Shown here: positions 21,835 through 30,359 of the stretch, piece by piece | Layout: each line of letters begins with the position of its first letter | How positions within the stretch are numbered: position 1 is the stretch's first letter | From: a virus | Direction: 5' to 3' (one strand) | DNA: 49,834 bases | Virus record (IMG/VR): IMGVR_UViG_3300017991_000022 | Coordinates: 1-49,834 of that record | The notes under the pieces: generated by a model | Seen by the model: only the letters and a program-made list of their open reading frames with translations | Told to the model about the DNA's origin: nothing | The model's database searches: none | Made by a program: the position numbers and the translations under genes

Positions 21835-23858
21835 TGGAACAGACACAGCCTAACACAGCAGAAAATCCGCTAGTTGACAAGCTGGAAAAGCTGGAAAAAG
21901 CAGGGATGGGAGTCACCAAAGAGTGGGTGGATATGTGGCAAACCTCCCTTCGGTACTTCTTTTCTGACCAGCTAAAAGGTAAAAAGCGTCATGCAGACTG
22001 GGATTGGGTGGTTATCAACTACATTTGGCCCTCGGCCATGCAGGAGATAGCTAAATTGTCCAAGAATCACCCCCGAATCATCGCTAATGGGTGGTCAACA
22101 GACGATGCTGACGGTGCGGAAGTCTGGCAAAATGGTACTCAATGGCAGTGGGAGAACGGTTTGCAGATGCGTCTGCAGCATATAGCTGCTATTTTGGACG
22201 GAAAACTGTTTGGATACCGTGTTTCCAAGGTTTATTGGGAAGATAAGGTCCGATGGGATAACCGAGAGCAGAGATGGGTCGGAGATGTCAAGTATAAACT
22301 GTGGCATCCGGCCATGTTTTGGGTTTCTCCCGAAGCTGAGCGGGTCCAAGATGCTAATGCCTGTGGTACTATCCGTCTGATTGAGGTGGAAGAGGCAGTT
22401 AAGAAGTGGCCAAAGAAGGCTGCTGCTATCCGTGAACAAGGCCGTACCATGAAAGAGTGGATGGCTAATGGCGTTCATGGTGGTGAAGCTATCGCTAGCT
22501 CCAAGCAGACAGGTACGACCAGTGGTAGTGGGGGTGCTGATAACTGGGAGCCGGGTAGTTCTACCCAGCTTATGGAGATTGTCAGTACTCGTGTGACCGG
22601 TAATGGGAAAAAAGAACTCGATAAGAACAAAAAGTACGTTAAAGTCTCCGAAACCTATTTTAAGGACTACTCAGAGGAAAAAGCTACGCAGGAAGAGCCT
22701 TATACAGCCAGAGAATTGATAGAGGCTGGGGCTGCTAGCCAAAGTCCTACAGGTGAAATCGTGGGTCTTGATGGCACAGCACTGAACAGAGACACTTGGC
22801 CTATGAAGATGGTTCGGGATTACAAGCGTCCTAAGTTCCCCTTTGGTCGGCATGTGCTGCGAGTAGGCGATGTTATTATCAATGATAAGGAAGAGGACCA
22901 AGTATGGCCTTATGAGAACTGGCCTTTTGTGGTAACTCCTCATTATCTGCTGCCTCACACATGGCAGGGTATCAATGCGGTAACAATGTACAAAGATACA
23001 CAGGATATGATTAACGTGTCCGTATCATATCTCCTGAATCACATGAAGATGCATGGTGACCCCAAGCATGTATTTGAAACTGATGCTATCGCTAAAGACC
23101 CAAACACCAAGAAAGCTTACAAGATATTCGCCGGTGCAGGTTCTCTTATCAAGCTCGCACGTGGCGGTTTGAAGAAATTCCAGCAGCTAGACCCTCCAAA
23201 TATGAGTCCGTCTATTCCGCTGCTGTACAACATCCTGACCCAAGAATTCAAGAATTTGACCGGTCTACACGGTATTGCGATGGGTGAACCGCTTAAATCG
23301 GATACCACCGCAACCGAAGCTTCTGTGGTCGCTATGAGTTCCACAGATAGGGTGGCTCTACAAAGTGTATACGAAGATGAGTGGGTGCGACAAGTTGCAA
23401 TGCGTATCGCTGAGATAATGCAATACCATTATGACGAAGGTCGCTGGGTCCGCATTGTGGGTGAGGATAAGATTGATAGTGTTGTCCAGATAACCCAAGG
23501 TGCTAAGGAAGCCCGCTTCGATATTAAGGTTGAGCTGGGAGCTATGCTTCCCTTCGATGAGAAGGAAAAGATAGCGAAGTATCAATCAGCCTATACGCTG
23601 TTGGAAAATCCCACCTACAACCCGATGTTGCCAGATATGCTCAGAGTTTATGAGATACCAAACTGGCAGAAACTATTAGAGCAGTATGAACCTTATGTTC
23701 AGTATAAACAATTCGTCCAACTTTACCAGCAGGTGAAGGAAGGACAGATTGACCCGCAGCAAGCTGTACAAATGTTGGTACAGAAAGCTACGGAAATATA
23801 CCAAAGTGAGGGGATAACTTCCGAACCGGAGACTAAAGGGCCACGAGCCAATCAGTAA
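21834..23858 (+). CDS. Portal protein
   Basis: 674 residues, the usual podovirus portal size. It follows TerL and precedes scaffold and capsid. Recognisable portal-type features: YIWPSAMQEIAKLSKNHPRI (wing/stem), YSLLNHMKMHGDPKH-type region, GMLP/ELGAMLPFDEKEKIAKYQ, and a Gln-rich C-terminal crown (LYQQVKEGQIDPQQAVQML). Forms the dodecameric DNA channel. Called from order and size. Confidence 0.85.
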   Translation: MEQTQPNTAENPLVDKLEKLEKAGMGVTKEWVDMWQTSLRYFFSDQLKGKKRHADWDWVVINYIWPSAMQEIAKLSKNHPRIIANGWSTDDADGAEVWQNGTQWQWENGLQMRLQHIAAILDGKLFGYRVSKVYWEDKVRWDNREQRWVGDVKYKLWHPAMFWVSPEAERVQDANACGTIRLIEVEEAVKKWPKKAAAIREQGRTMKEWMANGVHGGEAIASSKQTGTTSGSGGADNWEPGSSTQLMEIVSTRVTGNGKKELDKNKKYVKVSETYFKDYSEEKATQEEPYTARELIEAGAASQSPTGEIVGLDGTALNRDTWPMKMVRDYKRPKFPFGRHVLRVGDVIINDKEEDQVWPYENWPFVVTPHYLLPHTWQGINAVTMYKDTQDMINVSVSYLLNHMKMHGDPKHVFETDAIAKDPNTKKAYKIFAGAGSLIKLARGGLKKFQQLDPPNMSPSIPLLYNILTQEFKNLTGLHGIAMGEPLKSDTTATEASVVAMSSTDRVALQSVYEDEWVRQVAMRIAEIMQYHYDEGRWVRIVGEDKIDSVVQITQGAKEARFDIKVELGAMLPFDEKEKIAKYQSAYTLLENPTYNPMLPDMLRVYEIPNWQKLLEQYEPYVQYKQFVQLYQQVKEGQIDPQQAVQMLVQKATEIYQSEGITSEPETKGPRANQ

Positions 23859-23928
23859 TCCGGGGGTGCAGAGACCTCTTCGCTGAAAACAGACGATGTG
23901 CTGAAAATGAAAGTGAAAGGATAGTTTT

Positions 23929-24666
23929 ATGTCTGATGAACAGAAAGTAGAAGAAGGACAGCAGCAAGAGCCTGAGAAGCAGGAAGGCGATTGGAATAAG
24001 GAAAAGCAAAGAGCTGACCAGCTCGAAGCTAACCTTAGGAAGAAACAGCAGGAACTTGACTACGCCCTGAACCGTGTGGCTGACAATGAGCAGAAACTCC
24101 AGACGATTCAGAAAAAGCTCGAAGAGGCCAGTGCTTCTAAACAGAAGCAGGAAAAACGCAGCGACAGGCTGCCGGTCGATGAGTATGGACAGCCCTTGAT
24201 TAAAGTTATCGAAGAGCTTGAATCAGAGCTTAGTGCCATTAAGACTCAGAACAAAGAGCTTGTGGATAAAGCCAAAAGCTTCGAGGAGGAACAGCAGCTA
24301 ACTAAGCAGCAGCAGCTACAGAGGGAACGTGAGAACAAAATCCTCGATGCTATGGATAAAGAGTTTGGTGCTAAGTTCCGTAACGAAGCTCGTGAGTTGG
24401 CGGTCAAGAAGTACAACGAGATGACAACCAGAGAACGAGAAGGCTGGTCCGATGCTGATGCTGTTATCCTAGTTCGTGACTGTTACAGGGAGCTGGCAGA
24501 AGCGGACAAACAGAAGAAGAAAGCTCCTGTGCAAGACACCGGTGATGGTGGAACTGCACCAATGTTTGATAATATTCTTCCTGAAGCAGGTAAACCGAGA
24601 GACCTCGCTAACAAGCTTCTGGAAGGAGATAACCTAGAAAAACTGTTGGGTCGTGTGAAGAAGTAA
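23929..24666 (+). CDS. Scaffolding protein
   Basis: 245 residues, very Glu/Lys/Gln-rich and coiled-coil (QLEANLRKKQQELDYALNRV), with an acidic start and a C-terminal basic helix (NLEKLLGRVKK), the classic capsid-binding end. It lies between portal and major capsid, as scaffold genes usually do. Confidence 0.85.
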   Translation: MSDEQKVEEGQQQEPEKQEGDWNKEKQRADQLEANLRKKQQELDYALNRVADNEQKLQTIQKKLEEASASKQKQEKRSDRLPVDEYGQPLIKVIEELESELSAIKTQNKELVDKAKSFEEEQQLTKQQQLQRERENKILDAMDKEFGAKFRNEARELAVKKYNEMTTREREGWSDADAVILVRDCYRELAEADKQKKKAPVQDTGDGGTAPMFDNILPEAGKPRDLANKLLEGDNLEKLLGRVKK

Positions 24667-24693
24667 TCACAGCCCGCTATAAAGGAGGTTACA

Positions 24694-25755
24694 ATGGCTT
24701 ACTCTAATGCTGACCTTAGCATTGTAACGAGAGAGCTTTTGACCAAAGGCCGGATTAATCAGGTCTACTTGGCTATGCCGTTCCTTGAGTCTCTTCAGCA
24801 GAGGAATCAGATTATCACTCGTGGTGGTAAGACAATCGATAAGATTGTAGACACTGTAGAGATTGATGACCTCGCTCAGACTTATCGCCTCGGTTCTGGT
24901 GATATCCTGACTGACAGCGAGAAGGAAGTTAAGGCCCAGCCTAGTTTTGGTTGGAAGGCAGCTCAGTTGCCTCTGCGTTATGGTTCTGACGTAGAGATTA
25001 TGAACGTCTTTGCTGGTTCTCGTGAACAGCTCGTAGCGTATGCAGAAGACCTCGCAAATCGTGGTCTTCGTGGTATGCGTATCAAGCTGGAAAAGATGAT
25101 TTTTAACAACGGTTCTACTACCACTACTGATTACAACGACAGTGGTGAGAACTTCCAGAGCCTTGTCAATGCCCTCAAGCATGATGACACCTATGGTGGA
25201 ATCACTAGGACAATGGCAAGTGGTGTTGCCAACTATTGGCAGTCGGCTAACCCGACCTTCAACCCTGCAACGACTGCAGAGGGCACTAGCCCCGGCACAA
25301 GTACTCAGGGTACTGCTACCAACTTCACCGTAAACAACCTGCGTAACTGGTTGATTTATGTGAAGCTTCATTCTGACGCTAAGAATGATATTGAAGTTTA
25401 CACCTGCTCGACTCTGTTTAACAAGATGAAGGCTGAAGCGGAAGCCAAGGGCGTTTACTCTCCGGGTAAGGGCCGTATGGATATCGGTTTCGATGACATG
25501 TATGTTGACGGATACCGTATCGTGGAAGTACCAAGGCTGCAGACAGACTCTACCATGCAGAACTGGGTATTCATCTGTAACATGTCGAAGTGGGAGCTGA
25601 GGGTTCACCCTGAGCGTAACTTCAAGATGACTGACTTCAAGCATCAGGCAGAGCAGATTAACGGCGTGGACCAGTACCTCGCTCGTATCTTCCTCGCTGG
25701 TAACCTGATGTGCTGGCAGCCAAATGCTAACATGTTCCTTAGCAACGTAAGCTAA
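24694..25755 (+). CDS. Major capsid protein
   Basis: 353 residues with a perfect AAAGGAGGT site. HK97-like arrangement is suggested by the N-terminal helix (LAMPFLESLQQRNQII), QPSFGWKAAQLPLRYGSDVEI, a glycine/Thr loop (NPATTAEGTSPGTSTQ) and a C-terminal beta block ending WQPNANMFLSNVS. It follows the scaffold and precedes a terminator-like hairpin, as expected for the most abundant protein. Confidence 0.88.
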   Translation: MAYSNADLSIVTRELLTKGRINQVYLAMPFLESLQQRNQIITRGGKTIDKIVDTVEIDDLAQTYRLGSGDILTDSEKEVKAQPSFGWKAAQLPLRYGSDVEIMNVFAGSREQLVAYAEDLANRGLRGMRIKLEKMIFNNGSTTTTDYNDSGENFQSLVNALKHDDTYGGITRTMASGVANYWQSANPTFNPATTAEGTSPGTSTQGTATNFTVNNLRNWLIYVKLHSDAKNDIEVYTCSTLFNKMKAEAEAKGVYSPGKGRMDIGFDDMYVDGYRIVEVPRLQTDSTMQNWVFICNMSKWELRVHPERNFKMTDFKHQAEQINGVDQYLARIFLAGNLMCWQPNANMFLSNVS

Positions 25756-25762
25756 GTTTAAC

Positions 25763-25789
25763 GTGGCCCTGACGTTGGGTTGGGGCCAC
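25763..25789 (+). terminator. Hairpin after the capsid gene
   Basis: Stem GTGGCCC/GGGCCAC (7 bp) with a 13-base loop, then AAATTTTAA. The T-run is weak; it may be a partial terminator or an mRNA-stabilising hairpin that raises capsid message levels. Confidence 0.55.
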
Positions 25790-25847
25790 AAATTTTAACC
25801 TTTATTGCCACCCGCACGTTTGTGCTTGGGGCAGAAGGAGATGTTAA

Positions 25848-26456
25848 ATGAGTCTTTCTACTATTGATGATAGCAAGATTTTCCTTTACGACCGCTTTCC
25901 CGGCGAAGTAAATAGGAATATCGGTGAGCCTACCGGTGGTTTCACTGGCAGCTCGCATCACAATGTAGCGTCTGCAACCCAGTATAAGGTTGGAACCAAG
26001 ATTATGGTGTACGACACCACTAACAAAGGTTACGCAACCTTTATCTACCTCCAGTATGTAGCTGGTACGGTTGCAGGTATCGCTGCGAAAAAGCCGGTAG
26101 CGATTCATACCGCTAATCAGGCTTCAACCACAAATGCCACGACTTCGGTCTGGTATCAGGTGACTACTGACGGTGGTGAGTCACTGGTAAATGGTCCTCT
26201 GGCAATCGCTCTGTCGAGCATGACCACCCTGTATTATGGTTGGTTCTGGTGTGGCGGTGTTTGTCCTGTTAGTAAGGTCAGTGGCCTTGGTGGAAACTAC
26301 ACCACAGACACGTCTGTAGCTGCAGGTCGTCCGTTCACAGGTGCGGACAGCTCTACTGGTTACATCGACCTCGTAGTAGCTGGCCTTGGTGCTGCTCATG
26401 CGACAACTTCTGCGGACTACATGCCCGCTGGTTTCGCACTTAAGGCAGATGCGTAA
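25848..26456 (+). CDS. Virion structural protein, 202 aa
   Basis: Starts MSLSTIDDSKIFLYDRF behind AGAAGGAG. Ser/Thr/Gly-rich with beta propensity (TSVWYQVTTDGGESLVNG, GWFWCGGVCP). No family recognised; position suggests a capsid-associated protein. Confidence 0.55.
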   Translation: MSLSTIDDSKIFLYDRFPGEVNRNIGEPTGGFTGSSHHNVASATQYKVGTKIMVYDTTNKGYATFIYLQYVAGTVAGIAAKKPVAIHTANQASTTNATTSVWYQVTTDGGESLVNGPLAIALSSMTTLYYGWFWCGGVCPVSKVSGLGGNYTTDTSVAAGRPFTGADSSTGYIDLVVAGLGAAHATTSADYMPAGFALKADA

Positions 26457-26497
26457 TTGAACCTCTTTATTAACCTTTATTGAAAGGAGGTTCGATT

Positions 26498-26785
26498 ATG
26501 GGCTTTGACCTTGATAATATGAAGATGGGTGGTTTCCGCAACGGACAGGTTGCGTTTGGAGTCGTCACTTTCGAGGCTGATTCGCTTACGGCTACCGTAG
26601 CGACACAGCTAACCAAGGTCGATTTTGCAATAGGTATCCTTACCAGTGGAAGTCTCGGTTCGGGCGAAAACGCTCCGGTCGCTACTTTTGCTACCAGTAT
26701 CTCTGATGGTAACGTAACACTTACCAGACAGACGATGGATGCCAGTACCACCCCTACCTACTTTGTAATGTTGGTAGGCTGTTAA
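26498..26785 (+). CDS. Small virion protein, 95 aa
   Basis: Start at MGFDLDNMKMGGFRNGQ (26498) behind a perfect AAAGGAGG; the longer frame to 26480 would begin inside it. Thr/Ala/Ser-rich with low charge and beta-rich, fitting a capsid decoration or fibre-like protein. No family recognised. Confidence 0.55.
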   Translation: MGFDLDNMKMGGFRNGQVAFGVVTFEADSLTATVATQLTKVDFAIGILTSGSLGSGENAPVATFATSISDGNVTLTRQTMDASTTPTYFVMLVGC

Positions 26786-26827
26786 GAAAACCCGATGGGG
26801 TACAAATTCCCCTCATGTGTCCGGTGG

Positions 26828-26851
26828 CGTGGGGAGCTTCGGCTCCTCACG
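26828..26851 (+). terminator. UUCG-capped hairpin
   Basis: CGTGGGGAGC-TTCG-GCTCCTCACG (10 bp, one G.T pair) with the very stable UUCG tetraloop, after the small virion gene. No clear T-run follows; possible mRNA end or stabiliser. Confidence 0.45.
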
Positions 26852-26917
26852 TTCACTGTATAAACATGTGCTGGGAATGTGTCGATTTTTTTAACTTTTA
26901 TAGACATGAGGGATAAT

Positions 26918-28171
26918 ATGAAGATTGTAGTTCTGAACATGAACGTCCAGAGAGACTGGGTTCTGGACACCTTTATCGCCGAGCATCTACAAGAAATGGG
27001 GCATGATGCTGTTGTAAGAAAGTACCTGCAAGATGGCCGAGATGCTATCATCCTTGAGAAACCAGATGTTGTGGTACTTCCTCCAGTAAGATGTGCTTAC
27101 ACACGTGACTTCGCTCAGAGACTAAAAGACTGGGGCGTATCTGTCGTGGTACGCAGGAGTGAAGCCGGTGTCAGCCGTGAGAAGTTCAATAGCCTCGATG
27201 CTATGTGGCGTACTGACCACCTCGGTCGCTACGAGTACGATAGCCTTATTGATGCTGAATGTATATGGGGTCCAGAGTTTGCTGAGATTCTGGTAGAGCG
27301 TGGTAAGGTATCGGCTCACAAGGTACATATCGTAGGTGGTGTCACACTTGACCCCTACTTCAGATATGACATAAAAGAAGCAGTAGAGAAAGCTAGGACA
27401 CTCGAATGTGAGAATCCCGGCAAGGTTATTCTGTTCGCTGCTGGCTTCTTGCATGCTGATAACTCACCTGACTATTCACTTCCAGAAGCTCCATACAAAG
27501 ACCCAATTCATGGCGTATTGGTAGAGCGTGACCGCAAGATAAGAGACCTGTGGTTCGAGGTCATCCCTGAGATAGCAAAGCACCACAACGTCCTGCTGCG
27601 TCCTCACCCCGGTGAGAATCTGGATAAGTACCAGTGCTTGTATGGTATCAAGAACGTGTACATCGATAACTCTCTGGAGACTGCTGCAGCTCTTAAGGTA
27701 GCAGACTTTCTTGTACACTGTGGTAGCACAATGGCGGTTGAGGCACACCTGCTGGATATGCCATCCGCTATGCTGGGAGACACATCGCAGGATGATGTAA
27801 TCGGAACACTTGCACCACGAGTCGAGAATGCACGAGAACTTCTGGACCTGATAGAGAAGGCTAAAGGAACCACAGCGAGGATTAAAGACCTCTCTGAACT
27901 AGAAGAAAGCTTCTATGGTCCTATTGATGGACAAGCTACCAGAAGGATAGCTACTGTTGTTGATGAGGTGGCTAAGAGCAGAAAGAAAGCTCCGAACATC
28001 CCACAACAGTGGCCTCAAGAAGAGATGGCTAACTATACCACTCCGGGCGTGGAGAAGATTGACCACGAAGAAGTATGGCGTTGTAACTGCTGCAAGAAGC
28101 TGTATGTCAATGCTACTGGATGGAGAATGCGTCCTTGCCCACACTGTGGAATAGCGACAACTATAAAATAG
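26918..28171 (+). CDS. GT-B-like glycosyltransferase with C-terminal zinc ribbon
   Basis: 417 residues from MKIVVLNMNVQRDWV (26918), behind GAGGG. Rossmann start (KIVVLNM...GHDAVVRKYL), a second domain start PGKVILFAAGF, LLRPHPGENLDKY, and FLVHCGSTMAVEAHLLDMPSAMLGD, which is the GT-B donor-site region (compare surface-carbohydrate transferases). C-terminal CNCCKKLY ... PCPHCG is a zinc ribbon. It may glycosylate a virion protein or a host glycan. It sits among structural genes. Confidence 0.7.
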   Translation: MKIVVLNMNVQRDWVLDTFIAEHLQEMGHDAVVRKYLQDGRDAIILEKPDVVVLPPVRCAYTRDFAQRLKDWGVSVVVRRSEAGVSREKFNSLDAMWRTDHLGRYEYDSLIDAECIWGPEFAEILVERGKVSAHKVHIVGGVTLDPYFRYDIKEAVEKARTLECENPGKVILFAAGFLHADNSPDYSLPEAPYKDPIHGVLVERDRKIRDLWFEVIPEIAKHHNVLLRPHPGENLDKYQCLYGIKNVYIDNSLETAAALKVADFLVHCGSTMAVEAHLLDMPSAMLGDTSQDDVIGTLAPRVENARELLDLIEKAKGTTARIKDLSELEESFYGPIDGQATRRIATVVDEVAKSRKKAPNIPQQWPQEEMANYTTPGVEKIDHEEVWRCNCCKKLYVNATGWRMRPCPHCGIATTIK

Positions 28172-28180
28172 GAGTAGGAT

Positions 28181-28858
28181 ATGTCTTGGACAGGTATGCA
28201 GCTTGATGCGATGATTGACGAGATTCAGGCTAGGGTCGGTCGTGAAGATGACACAGCTCTCATCACTGACGCTCGCCTGACTTTGTTTATCAACGAAGCA
28301 CAGCGTTACATCGCAAAGAAGGTTAAAGGTATTCCTGAGCTATATAGTAAAGATACCTCACTGACCACAGTGACAGACCAAGTAGAGTACTCGATATCCA
28401 CTATTGACCCCTGCCATATCCTTGGGGTGTGGTACATCGATGGCTCTGAGTCTAAGAGGCTGACGTATCTCTATCATGATGTGTTTGATGACAAAGCTCC
28501 AGACCCTACTCATGCGGACTTTGCAGCTACCAAGCCCGCCTACTACACGAGGCGAGGCAGTAACATCCAGATATGGCCTCGGCCCTCTGCCAGCTACGCA
28601 AGTAAGACCTTGCGGGTCGATTATCAGAAATGGCCGACAGACCTTAGTGGAACAGCTACCTCAGACCTCGAACGAATGGACGAGGGGCTGCTGCTTTATG
28701 GTGAGTTCAAGGCATGGATTGCGATAGGTGGTCCGACAGGCCAAGAACAGTCAGAGCAGAAGTGGGCACTGTTTCAGGATTGGCTCAGGGAGCTGCGGGA
28801 TTATCTATATAATAATATGGATGATGACGACAACATTCCCTTTGATGGAGATTACTAA
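28181..28858 (+). CDS. Head-tail adaptor protein
   Basis: 225 residues. N-terminus MIDEIQARVGREDDTALITD followed by LTLFINEAQRYIAKKVKGI resembles phage adaptor/gp4-like connector proteins. The C-terminal part has YGEFKAWIAIGG and an acidic NMDDDDNIPFDGDY tail. It follows the capsid genes and probably attaches the tail below the portal. Confidence 0.7.
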   Translation: MSWTGMQLDAMIDEIQARVGREDDTALITDARLTLFINEAQRYIAKKVKGIPELYSKDTSLTTVTDQVEYSISTIDPCHILGVWYIDGSESKRLTYLYHDVFDDKAPDPTHADFAATKPAYYTRRGSNIQIWPRPSASYASKTLRVDYQKWPTDLSGTATSDLERMDEGLLLYGEFKAWIAIGGPTGQEQSEQKWALFQDWLRELRDYLYNNMDDDDNIPFDGDY

Positions 28859-29424
28859 TGAGTTCAAGTACTCCTTGGCTAGGTAAGAAACTATACTTGA
28901 GTTATCCTACTTCGGATGAGCCACATGGTAATGATTACCTAGAACATCAGAATACAAAGAAGGCTATCAATTACCTGATATCCAAAGAGCATATCGCTCC
29001 TGATGACGATACTGGTTTAGACCAAGATGGTGGAGGTGGTGAACACCTCAATGGCTCTGGTGTCAACTATCAGGGTACGTCAACTCCGGGTTACAAACCA
29101 GACGGAGCTACGGCCCTAGGTGACAATACCTATGATAAAGGTCGCCTGTGGATTGATACCAATTATAGCCCACCCATTCTACGTAGGTGGACTGGTTCTA
29201 CGTGGGAGGCTCTTGGTTTGCTCATCTCAAATGATAGCTTCCTGACCGCTATCGATAATGCCGGTACAGGAACTATCAATGTGTTCAAGGTCAATACCTC
29301 AGATGATGTAGAGATTGGTGATGGTACTCCCAACATTAAACCAAAGAACCTTGTCATTGAGAATAGGACCGACGACCCTAGTTCACCAGTAGCGGGGCAG
29401 CTATGGTTCAGGACAGATATATAA
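28858..29424 (+). CDS. Tail/virion protein, 188 aa
   Basis: Gly/Asp-rich middle (DDDTGLDQDGGGGEHLNGSG) and a C-terminal TDDPSSPVAGQLWFRTD, a fibre- or adaptor-like motif that recurs in phage tail proteins. It overlaps the adaptor stop by 1 base. No family recognised. Confidence 0.55.
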   Translation: MSSSTPWLGKKLYLSYPTSDEPHGNDYLEHQNTKKAINYLISKEHIAPDDDTGLDQDGGGGEHLNGSGVNYQGTSTPGYKPDGATALGDNTYDKGRLWIDTNYSPPILRRWTGSTWEALGLLISNDSFLTAIDNAGTGTINVFKVNTSDDVEIGDGTPNIKPKNLVIENRTDDPSSPVAGQLWFRTDI

Positions 29425-29696
29425 TATACTTGGTTTTTGATGATGGTTCTTACAAAGTAACTGGGATGTTCTCACATAAGTCAACAGGTTTAGATGAACT
29501 CGCTCGTGTTCAGTTGGATAAAGAGAACCTGATGATTGACTATAAAGGAGAATATCCTAATCAGGAAATGGTGAGGACGTTCCAAAGAATAGCGGATAAA
29601 CATAAACCAGAAACAATTTCTTATTGTTCTATCACAAGACTCAATGTAGTGACTATAGAATATAACGGAGTAGTAGAGTGGCCTTCAGCAATCTAA
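29403..29696 (+). CDS. Hypothetical protein, 97 aa
   Basis: Overlaps both neighbours by about 20 bases. Beta-rich (IYLVFDDGSYKVTGMFSHK) and helical end (TFQRIADKHKPE). A GGGG site lies before the ATG. Function unknown. Confidence 0.5.
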   Translation: MVQDRYIIYLVFDDGSYKVTGMFSHKSTGLDELARVQLDKENLMIDYKGEYPNQEMVRTFQRIADKHKPETISYCSITRLNVVTIEYNGVVEWPSAI

Positions 29697-30358
29697 TAAC
29701 AACTTCATACGGCTCTTGGGCGGTAGCACAGAATGCTATAACCTCTGAAGGCGGAGAACAGTCTAATACTGCCCGTATTATTGATGGTAGTGATTCGACA
29801 GCTTGGGGTGTATCTGTAGGTTCAACAAACCACACTCGATACTGCTTGCTAAATGCGACCCTTACATTTAATGCTGCAAATCAGTACAACTTTATCGACT
29901 CGTTTAGAGCGAGATTCAAACTATATGTTTCCGGTGCAGTGAACTACAGAAAGTTTCAAGTTCGTATCCTTCAGAATGGTGTATGGAGTAATGTATTCTA
30001 CACTACCAGTAATTATGGTCTGGCTACAATGACCTCAACAACTGGATGGGCTAATGTCGAAGGGGTCAATATCATTGCACAGGCAGGGCACTCATCTGCT
30101 GGTGGTACTTTGCAACTGTGGGTCTACGATGTGTCTGCTCAAGGTGAAGTATACGCCCCGACAGGATTGCGTTATTCTGATGGAACTAATGAATATGATA
30201 TCATGGGTAATAGTTCTGTTAGTGACAAAGGCTTGAGAGTATATGATGGTTCGCAAGTACTTGGTATACCTTTGATAGCAACAGACAGAGTGGATGCAGG
30301 TGGGATAAGACTGTATGATGGAAGCACCATAAAGAGTGTTCCGGTAAAACAGGTGTAA
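29678..30358 (+). CDS. Jelly-roll-like tail protein, 226 aa (GTG start)
   Basis: Starts at a GTG (29678) with GGAG 8 bases upstream. Fold-like repeats of Ser/Asn-rich beta strands (RYCLLNATLTFNAANQYNFI, FKLYVSGAVNYRKFQVRI, GGTLQLWVYDVSAQG), as in lectin or CBM-like receptor modules. C-terminal repeats of LRVYDGSQV and IRLYDGSTI are near duplicates. Likely tail fibre or receptor-binding. Confidence 0.6.
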   Translation: MAFSNLITTSYGSWAVAQNAITSEGGEQSNTARIIDGSDSTAWGVSVGSTNHTRYCLLNATLTFNAANQYNFIDSFRARFKLYVSGAVNYRKFQVRILQNGVWSNVFYTTSNYGLATMTSTTGWANVEGVNIIAQAGHSSAGGTLQLWVYDVSAQGEVYAPTGLRYSDGTNEYDIMGNSSVSDKGLRVYDGSQVLGIPLIATDRVDAGGIRLYDGSTIKSVPVKQV

Positions 30359-30359
30359 A

